This document shows positions 1 to 9,794 of a stretch of 17,776 bases of DNA, piece after piece; positions within the stretch are counted from its first letter, which is position 1; each line of letters opens with the position of its first letter. Source of the stretch: Podochytrium sp. JEL0797 (taxonomy: Eukaryota > Chytridiomycota > Chytridiomycetes > Chytridiales > Chytriomycetaceae); NCBI GenBank assembly GCA_027596195.1, contig JADGJG010000502.1, forward strand, positions 1-17,776, in the 5' to 3' direction. The notes beneath the pieces were generated by a model. That model was given only the letters and a program-made list of their open reading frames with translations. It made no database searches and was not told the origin of the DNA. The translations under genes and the position numbers were made by a program.

Positions 1-35
1 GATCTTTTTTTCCCCGCCGCTGCGCCGCGCCGAGG

Positions 36-1893
36 ATGTTCACAAAGGCAATCCACACGGTCGTTGTCAGCCCCATCCGAGATCTTTATGACTTCTTGAA
101 CAACAGTGTTAAGGAGTTTGGCGTGGGGTGAGTCGGGTTTCATCCGAGTTGGCGCTTGACCTTTCTCGAAAGCAAAACTGAACATTCTACCACGGCCCCC
201 TCCTTCGCCAGCTTTATGCTCATCATCGGACTCACTTACTTCTTACAAGGCTTTCGATCTTATGCGTTCGGGGACGGAATCATTTGGTTCTTCACGGATG
301 TTTTCAACCTCGATCCTGGTGCGATATTTCGAAAACATCTACACAGAATGCTGATTTCAACGTTCCACTGACCAGGTCCAACACAACTCTACATGTCGAC
401 TATTTTCATCACATGGAACATCAAAATGATTTATGGGCTTATTTTTGACTCGTTTCCGTTGTTTGGGAGGAAGGATATTCCTTGGATGGTTATCTCGGGT
501 CTCATTTCCTTTATCGGTGAGCACCCATCCCAGATTCAGACAAACCACAGGAGTTCATCCTGAGAAAAAAAAACCAGGCTTCCTCGCCCTCGGAATCCCC
601 GCCCTCACACCCACCCCCGACGCGACCACATTCTGGTTCTTTCTCGCACTCATGGGACTCGCCATGTCCGACGTGATTGCCGACGCGATGGTTGTTGTAC
701 AAGCGCGTGCGGCGGGGCAAAACGGGGGTGCGAACCTGCAAGCGTATTGTTGGGTGTTGAGTGGAATCGGGGCGTTCTTTGGTCGACCTTTGGCTGGGTA
801 TATTAATGGAACGGATGGGCAAGGGTCGCGGTTGCTTCTTGGCGTCGTTTATTCCACGAGCTCGTTGTTGGGATGTCTCGTAACATTGTTGCACAAGGAA
901 CAAAAGTGTGAAAACCCGCATTGGAGTGTCAACCGGTTCTGGAGTCAATTAGTTCGTTTGTTTTCAGCCGTGTTTGGGAACCGGTTAGTCTGGCTTCCCA
1001 TGTCGTGGATCGTGTTGAATCAGGCAATCGTGCCAGACGTTTCGGCCGCCATGAACTTTTGGAAAAAGGACGAGATTGGGATTGGGGCGGATAAGAAGGC
1101 GTATATTGACACGATTGGGGACGTGTTTGCGTTCTTTGGGCTTATTGCTTATACGCGGTATTTCAAGAGGACGAAATTCAGTTTGATTTTCTTTTGGACG
1201 CAGATTCTTGTCGCGATTTGTGGCATGTCGGATATTGTGTTGGTCAAGAGGTGGAATGTTGAGGCGGGGATCAGTGATATGTATGTATTTTCGACGCATT
1301 TCGCGCACCCCCACCATATTTTGGCTGACACACGCCTCCCCCCCAGATTCTTCCTCATTGGCTCTCAAACCATCATCAACACGCTCTACACATTCCAAGC
1401 CATGCCATTTTTTGTTCTCGCCGCCCAGCTCTGCCCAAAAGACATTGAAGCCACTTTCTACGCGGCCATGATGTCGATCGGAAACATTGGCGGCAACATT
1501 GGAACCATGTACGGAGGATACCTCCTCGAATCTCTCCACATTGTGCGCACCTCGACCCTCCCCGTCATGGTCAACGGGACCCTCACAACACCCACGGAGG
1601 AATACGATTTCACAAATTTGCCCTTGTTTCTGTGGATCCGCGTTGCGAGTATGGCGGCGAGTGCGGCGGTGGTGTTTTGGATGATGCCGAATCAACCTGA
1701 AGCGGAGGGAGACGTTGAGGTGCATGAAGAGGACGAGGAGGCTGTGGAGTTGGTCAAGTCTGCGGTTTCGGAGGCGCCGGGGCGCGTGGATCGAAGCGGG
1801 AGGGGGTTGAATGGGAGTACGATTCATTCGCGGTCGCCTTCGAGGAGGAAATTGGAGAGTGGGGCGTATGCGGTTCTTCACGACGATGAATAA
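36..1893 (+). CDS. BT1-family (folate/biopterin-type) membrane transporter, 5 exons
   Basis: Predicted polytopic major-facilitator-like carrier of the BT1 (folate-biopterin transporter) family, about 529 residues, close to the usual length. My exon model is 36-127, 212-318, 376-516, 578-1280, 1347-1893; all introns are GT-AG (57-84 nt) and phases join in frame. Seen: a first hydrophobic segment around LTYFLQGFRSYAFGDG, then PTQLYMSTIF, DIPWMVISG, the family-typical segment MSDVIADAMVVVQARAAG (about residues 143-160) and CPKDIEATFYAAMMSIGN (about 377-394), with many hydrophobic helices. The C-terminal tail is acidic (E/D-rich) and then Ser/Arg-rich, probably cytosolic. The last intron (66 nt) is a multiple of three and stop-free, so retention would keep the frame. 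The first exon is open to the window's left edge, so the true start may lie upstream. Substrate is unknown: family members carry folates, pterins or S-adenosylmethionine. Family call is firm; the start is not. Confidence 0.85.
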
Positions 1894-2011
1894 TGATTTC
1901 TTCTTCACTTCTCACTAATCAATAGTAATTATTCTGAATTTTTCTTTGGTGTCTTTTCGCTTGGCTCTGTTGGTGCCACACAGAAAGCACGCGAAAAAAA
2001 AACCGCTGCCC

Positions 2012-4722
2012 ATGTCACTCCCCGCGTTCCCCCCACTCCCGCCACCACCCGCCAAGCTGCAAAACACGCTGCACCGGTCCTCGTCGACACCACAGCGCAA
2101 CGCGCTTGAGGCTTCGCTTTCGGACAGCGCCAAGTACTGGGAGGAAGCTGCCACGGGACTTGATTGGGTCGTTCCGCCTTCCTTCGCAGCGACGCCTGGC
2201 GCCCAGGTCCTCGAGACGCGCGGCTCTCTCAGCATCTACCACAACCTGGTCACGCGCCACTGCCAGGACCAGTTGCTCAAGTTCAAGCCAGCCTTGATTT
2301 ACGATTCGCCCGTCGCTTTGAATCCCAAGGTGTGTTGATTAGATTCCGCAGCATTATTTCTAAACACCTTCCAGGGCCAGCGCGGCGTCAAGATCCAGTA
2401 CTCGTTTCTCCAGCTAGACTCACACGTTCGTGCCGTGGCTTTGAAGCTTCTGCAGCTTGATGTAACGCCAGGAGACGTCGTTCTGATCTATATGCCAATG
2501 GTCCCTGAAGCTGTGTTTGCTATGCTTGCGTGTGCAAGGGTCGGGGCTGTGCACTCGGTCGTGTTTGGCGGCTTCGCTGGTACTGATTTGGTTTGCTTCT
2601 CGCCGAACTGTCGCCGAATATTCTTATCAAAAACCAATATGCAGCCGCAGAGCTCCAAAAAAGAATTATGGACGCGAAACCAAAAGTCATCATCTATGGC
2701 TCTTGCGGCCTCGAACCAAACAAGCTAATGTATATTCTCTTCTTCATTTTCTCGCGTTTCTTCATCGTTGCTGATCTCTTCATCGCTCTCTTCGCGATCC
2801 TCGTCTTGAAGTCCTTATAAACCCGCCGTGGACCAAGCGATTGCATTGTCGTCCTACAAACCACCCCACTTGATCCTCCTGAACCGCCCAGAACTTCCCA
2901 TCCCACTCCCACTCGCATCCAACACGCACTTGTTTCCTACCCCGTTGATGTTCAAGGAGGCCGAGCTCAAGGGGATGCCGGAACCTGTCGTTTTGAGCGC
3001 GGAGAAGCCCTTGTATTTGCTGTACACGTCTGGAAGCACCGGAACGCCGAAAGGTGTTGTCAGGAGCGTGGGAGGACATGCTGTGGCGTTGAAACACACG
3101 ATGGATGTCGTGTTGGGTGTCAAGAAGGGCGATGTGATGTTTGCGGCGTCCGACATTGGGTACGTCTCTCTCACTTTTCCCTAACGCGTTTTCCTCATGA
3201 CTCTCGTTGCTTTCGTTACAGATGGGTCGTTGGCCACACTTTTATTATTTACGGCCCGTTGCTGCAAGGCTGCACGACCGTGTTGTATGAAGGCAAGCCC
3301 ATCATGCCCAAAACCGACGGCGCTGGTGCCTTTTGGCGAATCATCCAAGAATACAAGGTCAACGCGCTGTACACGGCTCCTACAGCCATCCGCGCCATCA
3401 GAGTAAATTCCATTCTTTATCGGTCGTTTCGCGTTTTTCGTTGCAACTTATTCCTTTTTTTGTTTGAAACGATCACAGAAAGAAGACCCGGAGGGAAAGC
3501 TGATGAAAAAGTACAACATCAAGAGTCTGCGCGACGTGTTCCTTGCAGGCGAGAGATGCGACCCAGACACGGCGGCGCATTTCACGCAAAAGTTGGGGGT
3601 CAATTTGAGGGACAACTTTTGGCAGGTGAGGAGACACGCCTAACCCTTGTACTTGAGAACGCGAGATTCTTCTCAAGCGACTTTTCTAAACGCCGTATTT
3701 TCAGACCGAAACCGGAACTCCCATCACAGGACCCTGCGTCATGACAGACGGGCTCATCTCCCTCCCCAAACTCGGCTCCTGCGGCCCCCCAACACCAGGC
3801 TACGACGTTCGCGTTCTCGTGCCACCCAAACAACACCAACTCTTCGCCACCCCACACGACCAACACCTCGCCAACGAGAGCGACTACGCGCCTCCCACCG
3901 CCGACGCGGACGAAACACCCACTTCGAAATGGGTCCCCGCGAGCCCCGGGGAAGTCGGGTCGCTTGTGATTAAGCTTCCGTTGCCGCCTGGGTGTTTTCC
4001 GACGTTGTGGAATAATCATGCGGGGTATTTGAAGAGGTGAAGAGTACCCTACCCATTTTGGTTGATTCTCCAACTCATGCTGAATGTTACAGCTACTTTG
4101 AACGTTTCCCCGGATACTACGACCTCACGGACCAAGGATTCATTGACGCGGATGGATACGTGACCGTCCTCGGACGCAGTGACGATGTTCTCAACGTTGC
4201 AGGACACCGTCTCTCGAGTGGAGGGATGGAGGAAATCCTGATGTCGGCGCATGGACACCAGGTGGCTGAATGTGCGGTGGTCGGGGTGCATGATCCTTTG
4301 AAGACGGAGAAGCCGGTTGGGTTTGTGGTTTTGAAGGATAGCGCTACTGGGGCGATGCAAGTGGTTGAGAAGGAGTTGATTAAGGCTGTGAGAGAGAAGG
4401 TGAGGCGAAGAACTTTTTATTTTTTGGTTATTTGGTTGTCCTCCCCACGCCCCTCCCCATTGCGTTGATGATTTTATCTTGGTTTTTGACGCGCCTCCCT
4501 CTCTTTTTATATTTTCAGATGGGCGCCGTGGCCTGTTTTGATCGCGTCGTGTTTGTCAAACGTCTTCCCAAAACGCGCAGTGGAAAAATCTTGAGACGCA
4601 GTTTGAGGTCGATTGCGAATGGGGAGGCGTATACGATCCCGGCCACGATTGAGGACCCGGAGTCGTTGCATGAGGTTGCGAGGTTGTTGGGGAACAAGAC
4701 GTTCAAGAGTAGCAAGTTGTGA
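2012..4722 (+). CDS. ACSS3: ACSS3/PrpE-like acyl-CoA synthetase (propionyl-CoA type), 9 exons
   Basis: AMP-forming enzyme that activates a short-chain acid (propionate-type by family) to its CoA thioester through an acyl-adenylate. Exon model: 2012-2329, 2375-2579, 2645-2729, 2812-3159, 3222-3402, 3479-3625, 3705-4036, 4093-4399, 4519-4722, giving 708 residues. All introns are GT-AG, 45-119 nt, and joins restore family sequence without gaps. Motifs: [21 protein letters not shown]-loop [12 protein letters not shown] (about 274-285), [33 protein letters not shown] (about 427-432), [13 protein letters not shown], and [12 protein letters not shown] with the expected catalytic lysine at about 664. 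The ASDIGWVVGH to WQTETG stretch fits ACSS3/PrpE better than ordinary acetyl-CoA synthetase. An in-frame ATG at 1946 would add a basic leader that could be a mitochondrial presequence; I chose 2012 because the added part is low-complexity. It starts 118 nt after the BT1 gene. Confidence 0.93.
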
Positions 4723-4883
4723 GGTGGGGGGTTTGGAATGAAGTTGTTGTTTGGGGGTGAATCTGTGTATGTTGCTGTTTTGCTGTAGTGGAATGTTGTG
4801 CAAAACAAATGATAAGCTGGTGTTTGTGTTTTTGATTCACTTTTCGCTGAACGGAACAAAAATACTTCAAAACTTGTTTTGAC

Positions 4884-5696
4884 ATGACGAGTCAGGCCAC
4901 TTTGGCCACCCGCAAGGAGCGAAGAGTTCGTGCCCAGGTGGCAGCCTCTCAAGCTCGGCATCTCTTCAGAATGGACAGACCTCCATCAAAGTCTTCAGCG
5001 ATCGTCTTTTGGGTGGCGCAGTTTCGCCAACAAAGCGTCCCGCAACGCTTGCTGCTCCACGCGCTAAGAAAGCAGCTCGACAAGCAAGTCCACCTCAGAC
5101 AAGTTCGACAGAAAGTGCTCACTAACCTATGGATCATCATCTCCGAATTCATTCGTGACCTGTCGCTCCGCAAGCAAACTCTCCTCCATTTGAGCATGGC
5201 GCTTCCCGGCTGCATTGACGGAAACAGATACATCAATTGGCACTGTTCTCCGAAAGATTTTATCGATCGAGTTGAGTTTGAGCTCTACACACTCATTAAG
5301 ACCGAGAATGTGTGGCGCCAACTTCGCGACCATCACCCCTTGTTGACCTCGATGGATTCGGATTCTGGGAACGACGTTGATGGAGTCTTGAGACATATTT
5401 CGGAAGACCACATCTTACCTCTTGATGTTGGTTGTCGAATTTGCGAGCAATTTTCGAAGGAAGTGATCGATTCCGCAACGCAAGGGCTTTCTGCCAGAAA
5501 TTGGAGGAGTTCTCCAGGATACGGGAAAAATAACCAGAATCGTGTGCGGAATCTGGATGGTCTTGAAGAAGTGTGCTGTGAATCTGTCCTCCGCGAATCG
5601 GGCGCAACGAACGTGGAGGATTTGGCTGATGCAATTCAGTTCGGACTCCATCCAATCTTTGTTGAGTCCAGTGGCAAGTATTTCAGGCGCGTTTGA
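4884..5696 (+). CDS. Unrecognised 270-residue protein (intact member of a tandem pair)
   Basis: Single open frame of 270 codons with no intron needed. I do not recognise the family. The N-terminus is basic (ATRKERRVRAQ). Residues about 44-105 are rich in Gln, Arg and Leu and look helical (VAQFRQQSVPQRLLLHALRK, then LRQVRQKVLTNLW). A middle part contains CIDGNRYINWHC, and the C-terminal half is acidic and polar. There is no signal peptide, clear membrane segment or catalytic motif that I can see. It lies 161 nt downstream of the acyl-CoA synthetase stop. A second, broken copy follows at 5886-6690, and similarity between the two extends over nearly the whole reading frame and into the 3' flank. 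That, plus conservative substitutions between copies, argues that this is a real coding sequence. An alternative start is Met30 (MDRPPSK). Confidence 0.6.
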   Translation: MTSQATLATRKERRVRAQVAASQARHLFRMDRPPSKSSAIVFWVAQFRQQSVPQRLLLHALRKQLDKQVHLRQVRQKVLTNLWIIISEFIRDLSLRKQTLLHLSMALPGCIDGNRYINWHCSPKDFIDRVEFELYTLIKTENVWRQLRDHHPLLTSMDSDSGNDVDGVLRHISEDHILPLDVGCRICEQFSKEVIDSATQGLSARNWRSSPGYGKNNQNRVRNLDGLEEVCCESVLRESGATNVEDLADAIQFGLHPIFVESSGKYFRRV

Positions 5697-5885
5697 GATG
5701 GAAAGAGTTGTGTCTTTTGCGTTTTTTGCCTTTCTTTGCGTCGAAAATGTCTCTCCTTCCTTATTGCAAGCCATATATGCTGTTTTTTCTGCTGTGAAAT
5801 GCTGTGGAGACAGAGATGGTAATTTTTTTCGCTTTGCTCGAACGCGAGGAAGGGGCGGAAAGACTACTGCTCGAAAACAGCCACC

Positions 5886-6690
5886 ATGTGGACATCATCC
5901 GCGCATGACCTGCACGCCCTCATTTGCGCTTCTCAAGTTATTCAGAATCTCTTCAGACGGATCGCGCGCCATCAACGGATTCCGCGATCGTCGTTTGGTG
6001 GCGCAGTTTCGCCAACAAGGCGTCCCGCAACACTTGATGCTCCAGGCGTTGAGACGGCAGCTTGACAAGCAAATTTACCTCAGACAAGTTCGGCAGAAAG
6101 TCATCACCAACCTCTGGATTGGCATTGCCAGATTCATTCCTGACCTATGGTTCCCCAAGCAAACTCTTTTCAATCTGAGCACGGCGTTTCCCAGTTGCAT
6201 TGACGTAGGAAGATGCATCAATTGGCAGTGATTTCGAAAGTCTTTTGACAAGCGACTGGAGTTTGAGCTCTGAGATCACGTCAAACCCATGCAAGCTGTC
6301 GCGTTTCAATCCAAATATGGACCTGCCCTCCACAACCATTCCCTCTTGCTTGGCTCGATGGACTCAAATGACCCAAATCATGCTGCTGAAGTCGCGAAAC
6401 ACGTTTCACGCGACCATACCTTTGGAAAGTTAGGGAGGAAAGGAATTATCTAATATTCGGAACAGCTCTCCAAACTATGGCAGATCAGGAAGGGGAAAGG
6501 TCGACCGTCTGCAACAAGTGGATATCGAAACTGTTCTTTTGGAATCGAGAGGGGGTATGGGTATGGAACGGCTCGTGCACATAATCGAAATGAGAAGCAC
6601 CCTCACTTAATTGTCAGCCGAAAGAGATTCTTCAGACGCGATTGAAAGGGGGGATTATTGTTGCGTTATTGCATTTCTTTGCGGTTTGAA
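5886..6690 (+). pseudogene. Decayed tandem copy of the 4884-5696 gene
   Basis: Translation aligns with the intact gene just upstream. It has an ATG at 5886, then CASQVIQNLFR against ASQARHLFR. Near 5990 it is one base shorter than the intact copy, which shifts the frame. The main block follows (VAQFRQQGVPQHLMLQALRR and LRQVRQKVITNLWIGIARF, up to INWQ), then in-frame TGA at 6229-6231 and again at 6271-6273. Similarity resumes as SMDSNDPNHAAEVAKHVSRD (around 6358-6415) and, in another frame, VDRLQQVDIETVLLESR (from 6501). Even the 3' flank resembles that of the intact copy (gaaag...tttctttgcg; 6640-6690 versus 5700-5745), so the duplication unit included untranslated sequence. One frameshift and at least two stops make it a pseudogene unless unusual splicing removes them. 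Confidence 0.75.
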
Positions 6691-6702
6691 GTGCGTGAAA
6701 AA

Positions 6703-6708
6703 AATAAA
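6703..6708 (+). terminator. Candidate poly(A) signal AATAAA
   Basis: AATAAA in an A-rich stretch just after the decayed tandem copy. It is positioned as the likely 3' end signal of that unit. The motif is seen; its function is inferred. Confidence 0.35.
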
Positions 6709-6739
6709 CACGATTTGTTATTTATTGAAAACCAAATCT

Positions 6740-7080
6740 TCAGAAGTGCTGAAGATACAGCCAATGAAGAGTAAATGAAGGGCAGTCCATATTCTGATCA
6801 AGACCGCGTGGGCGCTATAGAATCCCATGTTATAACTCGTGACTCCTAACGCGACCAGCAAAACCAACGCAACTCCCAACACTGCAACCAGAACCCAGCG
6901 AATCATAATATAAAGAAACATGGACTATTGCTCCATCAGGGCGCGCTCTTTTCAACCCCCAAAATTCAATCGATCCAGTCAACAATGCTTCTGACGAGAG
7001 CGTGAGAGAGTTTGATCTAATGTCTTGAATGTCGCTGAGGTTAATGCTATCCAAGTTGTCCTACGGGGTGTAGCTGTTTT
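6740..7080 (-). pseudogene. Truncated, decayed M28 membrane protease copy
   Basis: Reads on the minus strand as pieces of the two intact M28 genes to the right. One is NLSDIQDIRSNSL, matching NISPSDIQYMGSNSLAL of the 9795-11768 gene. Another is IRWVLVAVLGVALVLLVALG, nearly identical to the first helix after the protease domain. A third is MGFYSAHAVLIRIWTALHLL, matching GFYSAHAALTGIWTALPLL of the 7444-9418 gene. Between the last two pieces about 40-45 residues present in the intact genes are missing, so VTSY joins directly to GFYSAHA. The frame is broken between pieces. The protease catalytic half is absent and similarity fades at both ends. It sits back-to-back with the intact plus-strand copy, so the M28 copies alternate in orientation (-, +, -). 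Confidence 0.8.
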
Positions 7081-7126
7081 CAAGTCGGGTGCAGATGTTA
7101 ATTTGCGCTCAATTACCATTTAGCAA

Positions 7127-7153
7127 TTTACGACGCCATGGCGGCATCGTAAA
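7127..7153. repeat. Short imperfect inverted repeat (hairpin-forming)
   Basis: Arms TTTACGACGCC (7127-7137) and GGCATCGTAAA (7143-7153) pair over 11 positions with one G-T wobble, around a 5-nt loop. It lies between the decayed M28 fragment and the promoter of the intact copy. The core TTACGACGC recurs near 7345, and a related ACGACGC occurs upstream of the other M28 copy, so it may be a promoter-derived repeat rather than a hairpin with its own role. Confidence 0.4.
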
Positions 7154-7290
7154 ATGGAATCGAACTCATGATTAATATGGCACGGGTGGTACTATGAACC
7201 ATGAGTTTGGGGCAAGGAAATTTAGGGAAATGCATGCAGGTTGTACTCTTCCCCTTTCAGTTTGAGTAAGGGCAAATTGAAGCCTTCGAC

Positions 7291-7302
7291 TTCGAACTTG
7301 AT
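7291..7302 (+). promoter_or_regulatory. Conserved upstream element TTCGAACTTGAT of the M28 pair
   Basis: The same 12-mer occurs upstream of both intact M28 genes: here, and on the minus strand at 11968-11979 for the other copy. It contains the palindrome TTCGAA. Flanking promoter sequence is only loosely conserved, so the element may be under selection or simply a well-preserved piece of the duplication. The binding factor is unknown. Confidence 0.4.
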
Positions 7303-7389
7303 CTTCCCATTTCTGCTTGTGTTCGATTGCCAAATATGTAACTTACGACGCTGTCATTTAGGCTTGGGTTGTATTGGAATTCGTCCACA

Positions 7390-7396
7390 TATAAAA
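7390..7396 (+). promoter_or_regulatory. TATA box of the plus-strand M28 gene
   Basis: TATAAAA ends 47 nt before the ATG at 7444. The minus-strand M28 gene has the same heptamer at nearly the same distance (11822-11816, ATG at 11768). The sequence between box and ATG is also conserved (AATACAATT, then CTCATCA). This supports core-promoter function and the choice of the downstream ATG in both genes. Confidence 0.7.
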
Positions 7397-7443
7397 GTCA
7401 GAGAGAGAATACAATTCCCTCTCATCAATCAACCGCCAAAGAC

Positions 7444-9418
7444 ATGAAGGACATTGAATCTCACCAGATCGAGGAGAAGGGGCTCCAAATTCTCCAAGAG
7501 GACGAACCCAGCGTCGCGATCGAAAACATTCGATTCTCTTCCATGCTCCTCTTCATCGTCACTGTCGTTGCCCTCATGACTGGATTCCGTCTCTCCATCG
7601 CGGTTCCCACGGCCTTGGACTTCGAAACCGCCGTCGCCTTCAACGATTTTCCCGGTGCCGACGCTTACCCCCAGCTCGCCGAAATTGCGCAGATCCCGCA
7701 CATGATCTACACGGAGGAAAACATGCGCATCTACCACTACCTCCTCGACACCTTCAACGAGTACAAGAGCACTGCCGTCGTTCCCATGGAAGTCTGGGAA
7801 TACGACACCACTTACGAATACCCCCAAATCTTTGTCTACTTCCCCGGAACCACCAACAACACGGTCCTCGTTTCTTCCCACTTTGACTCTCGCGAGAATA
7901 CCCCCGGTGCTTCGGATGATGCCAGTGGTACGGCTGTGATGATGCAGCTCGTCAGGTTGTTTGCGGCTGGACACGGATACTCTGGCCCCCATCGCAACTC
8001 TCTACTCCTCTTCTTCAACAACGGCGAGGAGAAGCATCCGGATCCGGACTTCAACTTTACCCAAATCGTTAAGCTGGAAGGAGCGAGACGTTTTATGTTC
8101 AGCGAGCAGTGGAAACCGTTGAAGGAAAATGTCAAAATGTTCCTCAACTTGGAAGCGTGAGTACTATTTTTCTTTGATCGCTTTCCCCCCTTCTCCTTCT
8201 TTGTTCTGATTTCCATTTTTTTTGTCTCCCTTCATCAGCGGTGGTGGCGGTGGAAAGCCCATTCTCTTGCGATGCAGTACCGACAAGCTCACCGAGGCCT
8301 TCGCAAGTACCCCATACCCGCACATGAACTCTTTCGGCGGCGCCTTCATCAAGGTCCTCAAGAGCACGACCGACTACGAGGTTTACCTCGAACACGGGAT
8401 CCCAGGTCTCGACTACGCTTACTACCAAAACCGTCGCTACTACCACACCCCGGAGGACAGCGTGGACAACATTAGCCCCGGCGACGTTCAATTCATGGGA
8501 TCGAGCTCTCTCGCTCTGGTCAGAAGCGTCTTGGATGCTGACTGGATCGACACGTTGGAAATTGAAAAGAGCTCGGCCTTCTTTGGATTGATGCAGGACT
8601 CGCCCATCATTATTTACCATGCGACTCGCTGGGTGTTTGTTGGAGTGTTGGCAATCGCCTTGGTTTTGCTGGTCGCGTTTGGAGTCACGAGTTACAAGCG
8701 CGACTTCTCCGACACCAGCGTCTGGAACCTCCTCCGCGTGCACATGTCCTACAACACCCTCGTTTGCATGGGCGGGTTCGTCTGCGGGTGCCTCTCATTC
8801 GCCGTTCCATACTCCACGGGATTCTATAGCGCCCACGCGGCCTTAACCGGAATCTGGACTGCCCTTCCTTTGCTCTTCATTGGCTGCATCTTGAGCGCGT
8901 ACATGGTGAGCGCGTTCTGGTTCAAGAAGCAAGCCGCGGACAAGGCCGACAACACGGTCCGCAACGCGAAAGTCCTCAGCTACGCTGGCTTGGTGCCCGG
9001 AACCGTCATTGCCCTCGTGTTTGCCACGTTCAACCTTCCGGTGATGAACGTTGTCGTGTTTTTGGGCATCGCAAGAATCGCGGCGCTGTGTGTTTGGCAC
9101 TTCAAGCCCTTTGTCGCGCGGTCTGTGGGAGCTTCGGCGGAGGCGTCCGAAGTCGTGGCCTGTGCGCTTGTTTGTATGGTGTCTATTTTCCCTGCGGTGG
9201 CGATGCTGGATGTGATGTTTGTGTTGATTGAATGCGCGGTTGGAACCACATTTATGTTCTTTGCTCCTGCGTCGATGTGTGTGTTGTGCAGCATGGTGGC
9301 GCTTCCAGGGTTCTTGGGCCTGCGCCCATCGACTCCTTTGCGAAAGAGCGTGTTGTGGGGATGTTTGGCCGTGTGGGTGGTGTTGAGCGCATACGCGTTG
9401 ATTATCACTTTGATTTGA
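7444..9418 (+). CDS. M28 zinc metallopeptidase with multi-pass membrane domain (Pff1/ERMP1-like), copy A
   Basis: Exons 7444-8156 and 8239-9418 (82-nt GT-AG intron, joined within an Ala codon) give 630 residues. Order: a short cytosolic tail, one membrane helix (about 32-50), an M28 domain expected to face the vacuolar or ER lumen, then about eight or more hydrophobic helices from about residue 367 to the C-terminus. Two-metal-site residues are all present: H146 and D148 in SSHFDS, D158 in GASDD, catalytic E195 and ligand E196 in NNGEE, E237 in NLEA, H307 in YYHTPED. The architecture matches fungal vacuolar membrane protease Pff1 and animal ERMP1. The next gene is an intact convergent paralogue with the same length and intron site. 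The frame is open upstream to 7369, but a TATA box at 7390 puts the start at 7444. Family call is firm; compartment and substrate are inferred from the family. Confidence 0.92.
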
Positions 9419-9430
9419 GAGATAAATAGT

Positions 9431-9436
9431 AATAAA
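9431..9436 (+). terminator. Candidate poly(A) signal AATAAA, M28 copy A
   Basis: AATAAA beginning 13 nt after the TGA of copy A, in an AT-rich stretch. Function is inferred from motif and position. Confidence 0.5.
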
Positions 9437-9786
9437 TCTGTAGTTTACAATTCAAAATATCACGTCGGTCAGCTGCCACCGCCACCATCTCGGCCGCATT
9501 TTGCTCATAAATTGATTGGGAGGGCTATCCATGATTTTGGACGCATGCCGCTGGCTGTCCTGACCGTTGTCATGGAATACGGGCTACTATCCGCCTAAAA
9601 TCACTGGCGCACTTCCCCCACACTCGAGGAATGCGCAAGAGCGTGAGCTTTTGCGACTGACAATGATCATACCAAATCTGAAATCGTGGGTTGATTCTCA
9701 CCCCGCATTTCAAACCAATTTTCACGAACCTCGACGCGTTCTCTAAACATATTGTTCTCATTTCTTTTTACAATTCATATATTTTT

Positions 9787-9792
9787 TTTATT
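9787..9792 (-). terminator. Candidate poly(A) signal AATAAA, M28 copy B
   Basis: On the minus strand AATAAA begins 3 nt after the stop codon of copy B, within a long A-rich run. A second AT-rich run follows. Function is inferred from motif and position. Confidence 0.4.
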
Positions 9793-9794
9793 TT

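Larger units (their letters stand above)
9419..9794. other. Spacer between the convergent M28 genes
   Basis: 376 nt between the two stop codons. It holds the 3' ends of both genes, with AATAAA at 9431-9436 on the plus strand and at 9792-9787 on the minus strand. I see no convincing ORF, RNA gene or transposon end between them. It is the centre of the inverted duplication, and the two gene-proximal flanks do not look alike, so the similarity stops at or near the stop codons. Confidence 0.6.

Noticed and set aside
985..1908. 307-codon open frame on the minus strand, opposite the BT1 transporter
   Set aside because: Arg/His/Pro-rich translation with no family features, lying wholly antisense to a well-supported gene. 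It is a shadow of codon composition.
2012..4722. Ordinary acetyl-CoA synthetase (Acs) as the identity of the acyl-CoA synthetase
   Set aside because: The region from the P-loop to WQTETG ([24 protein letters not shown]) follows ACSS3/PrpE rather than Acs. Substrate preference still needs an assay.
7369..7443. Upstream ATG at 7369 for M28 copy A, and the equivalent ATG at 11849 for copy B
   Set aside because: The TATA boxes lie downstream of these ATGs, and the leader codons are poorly conserved compared with the coding part.
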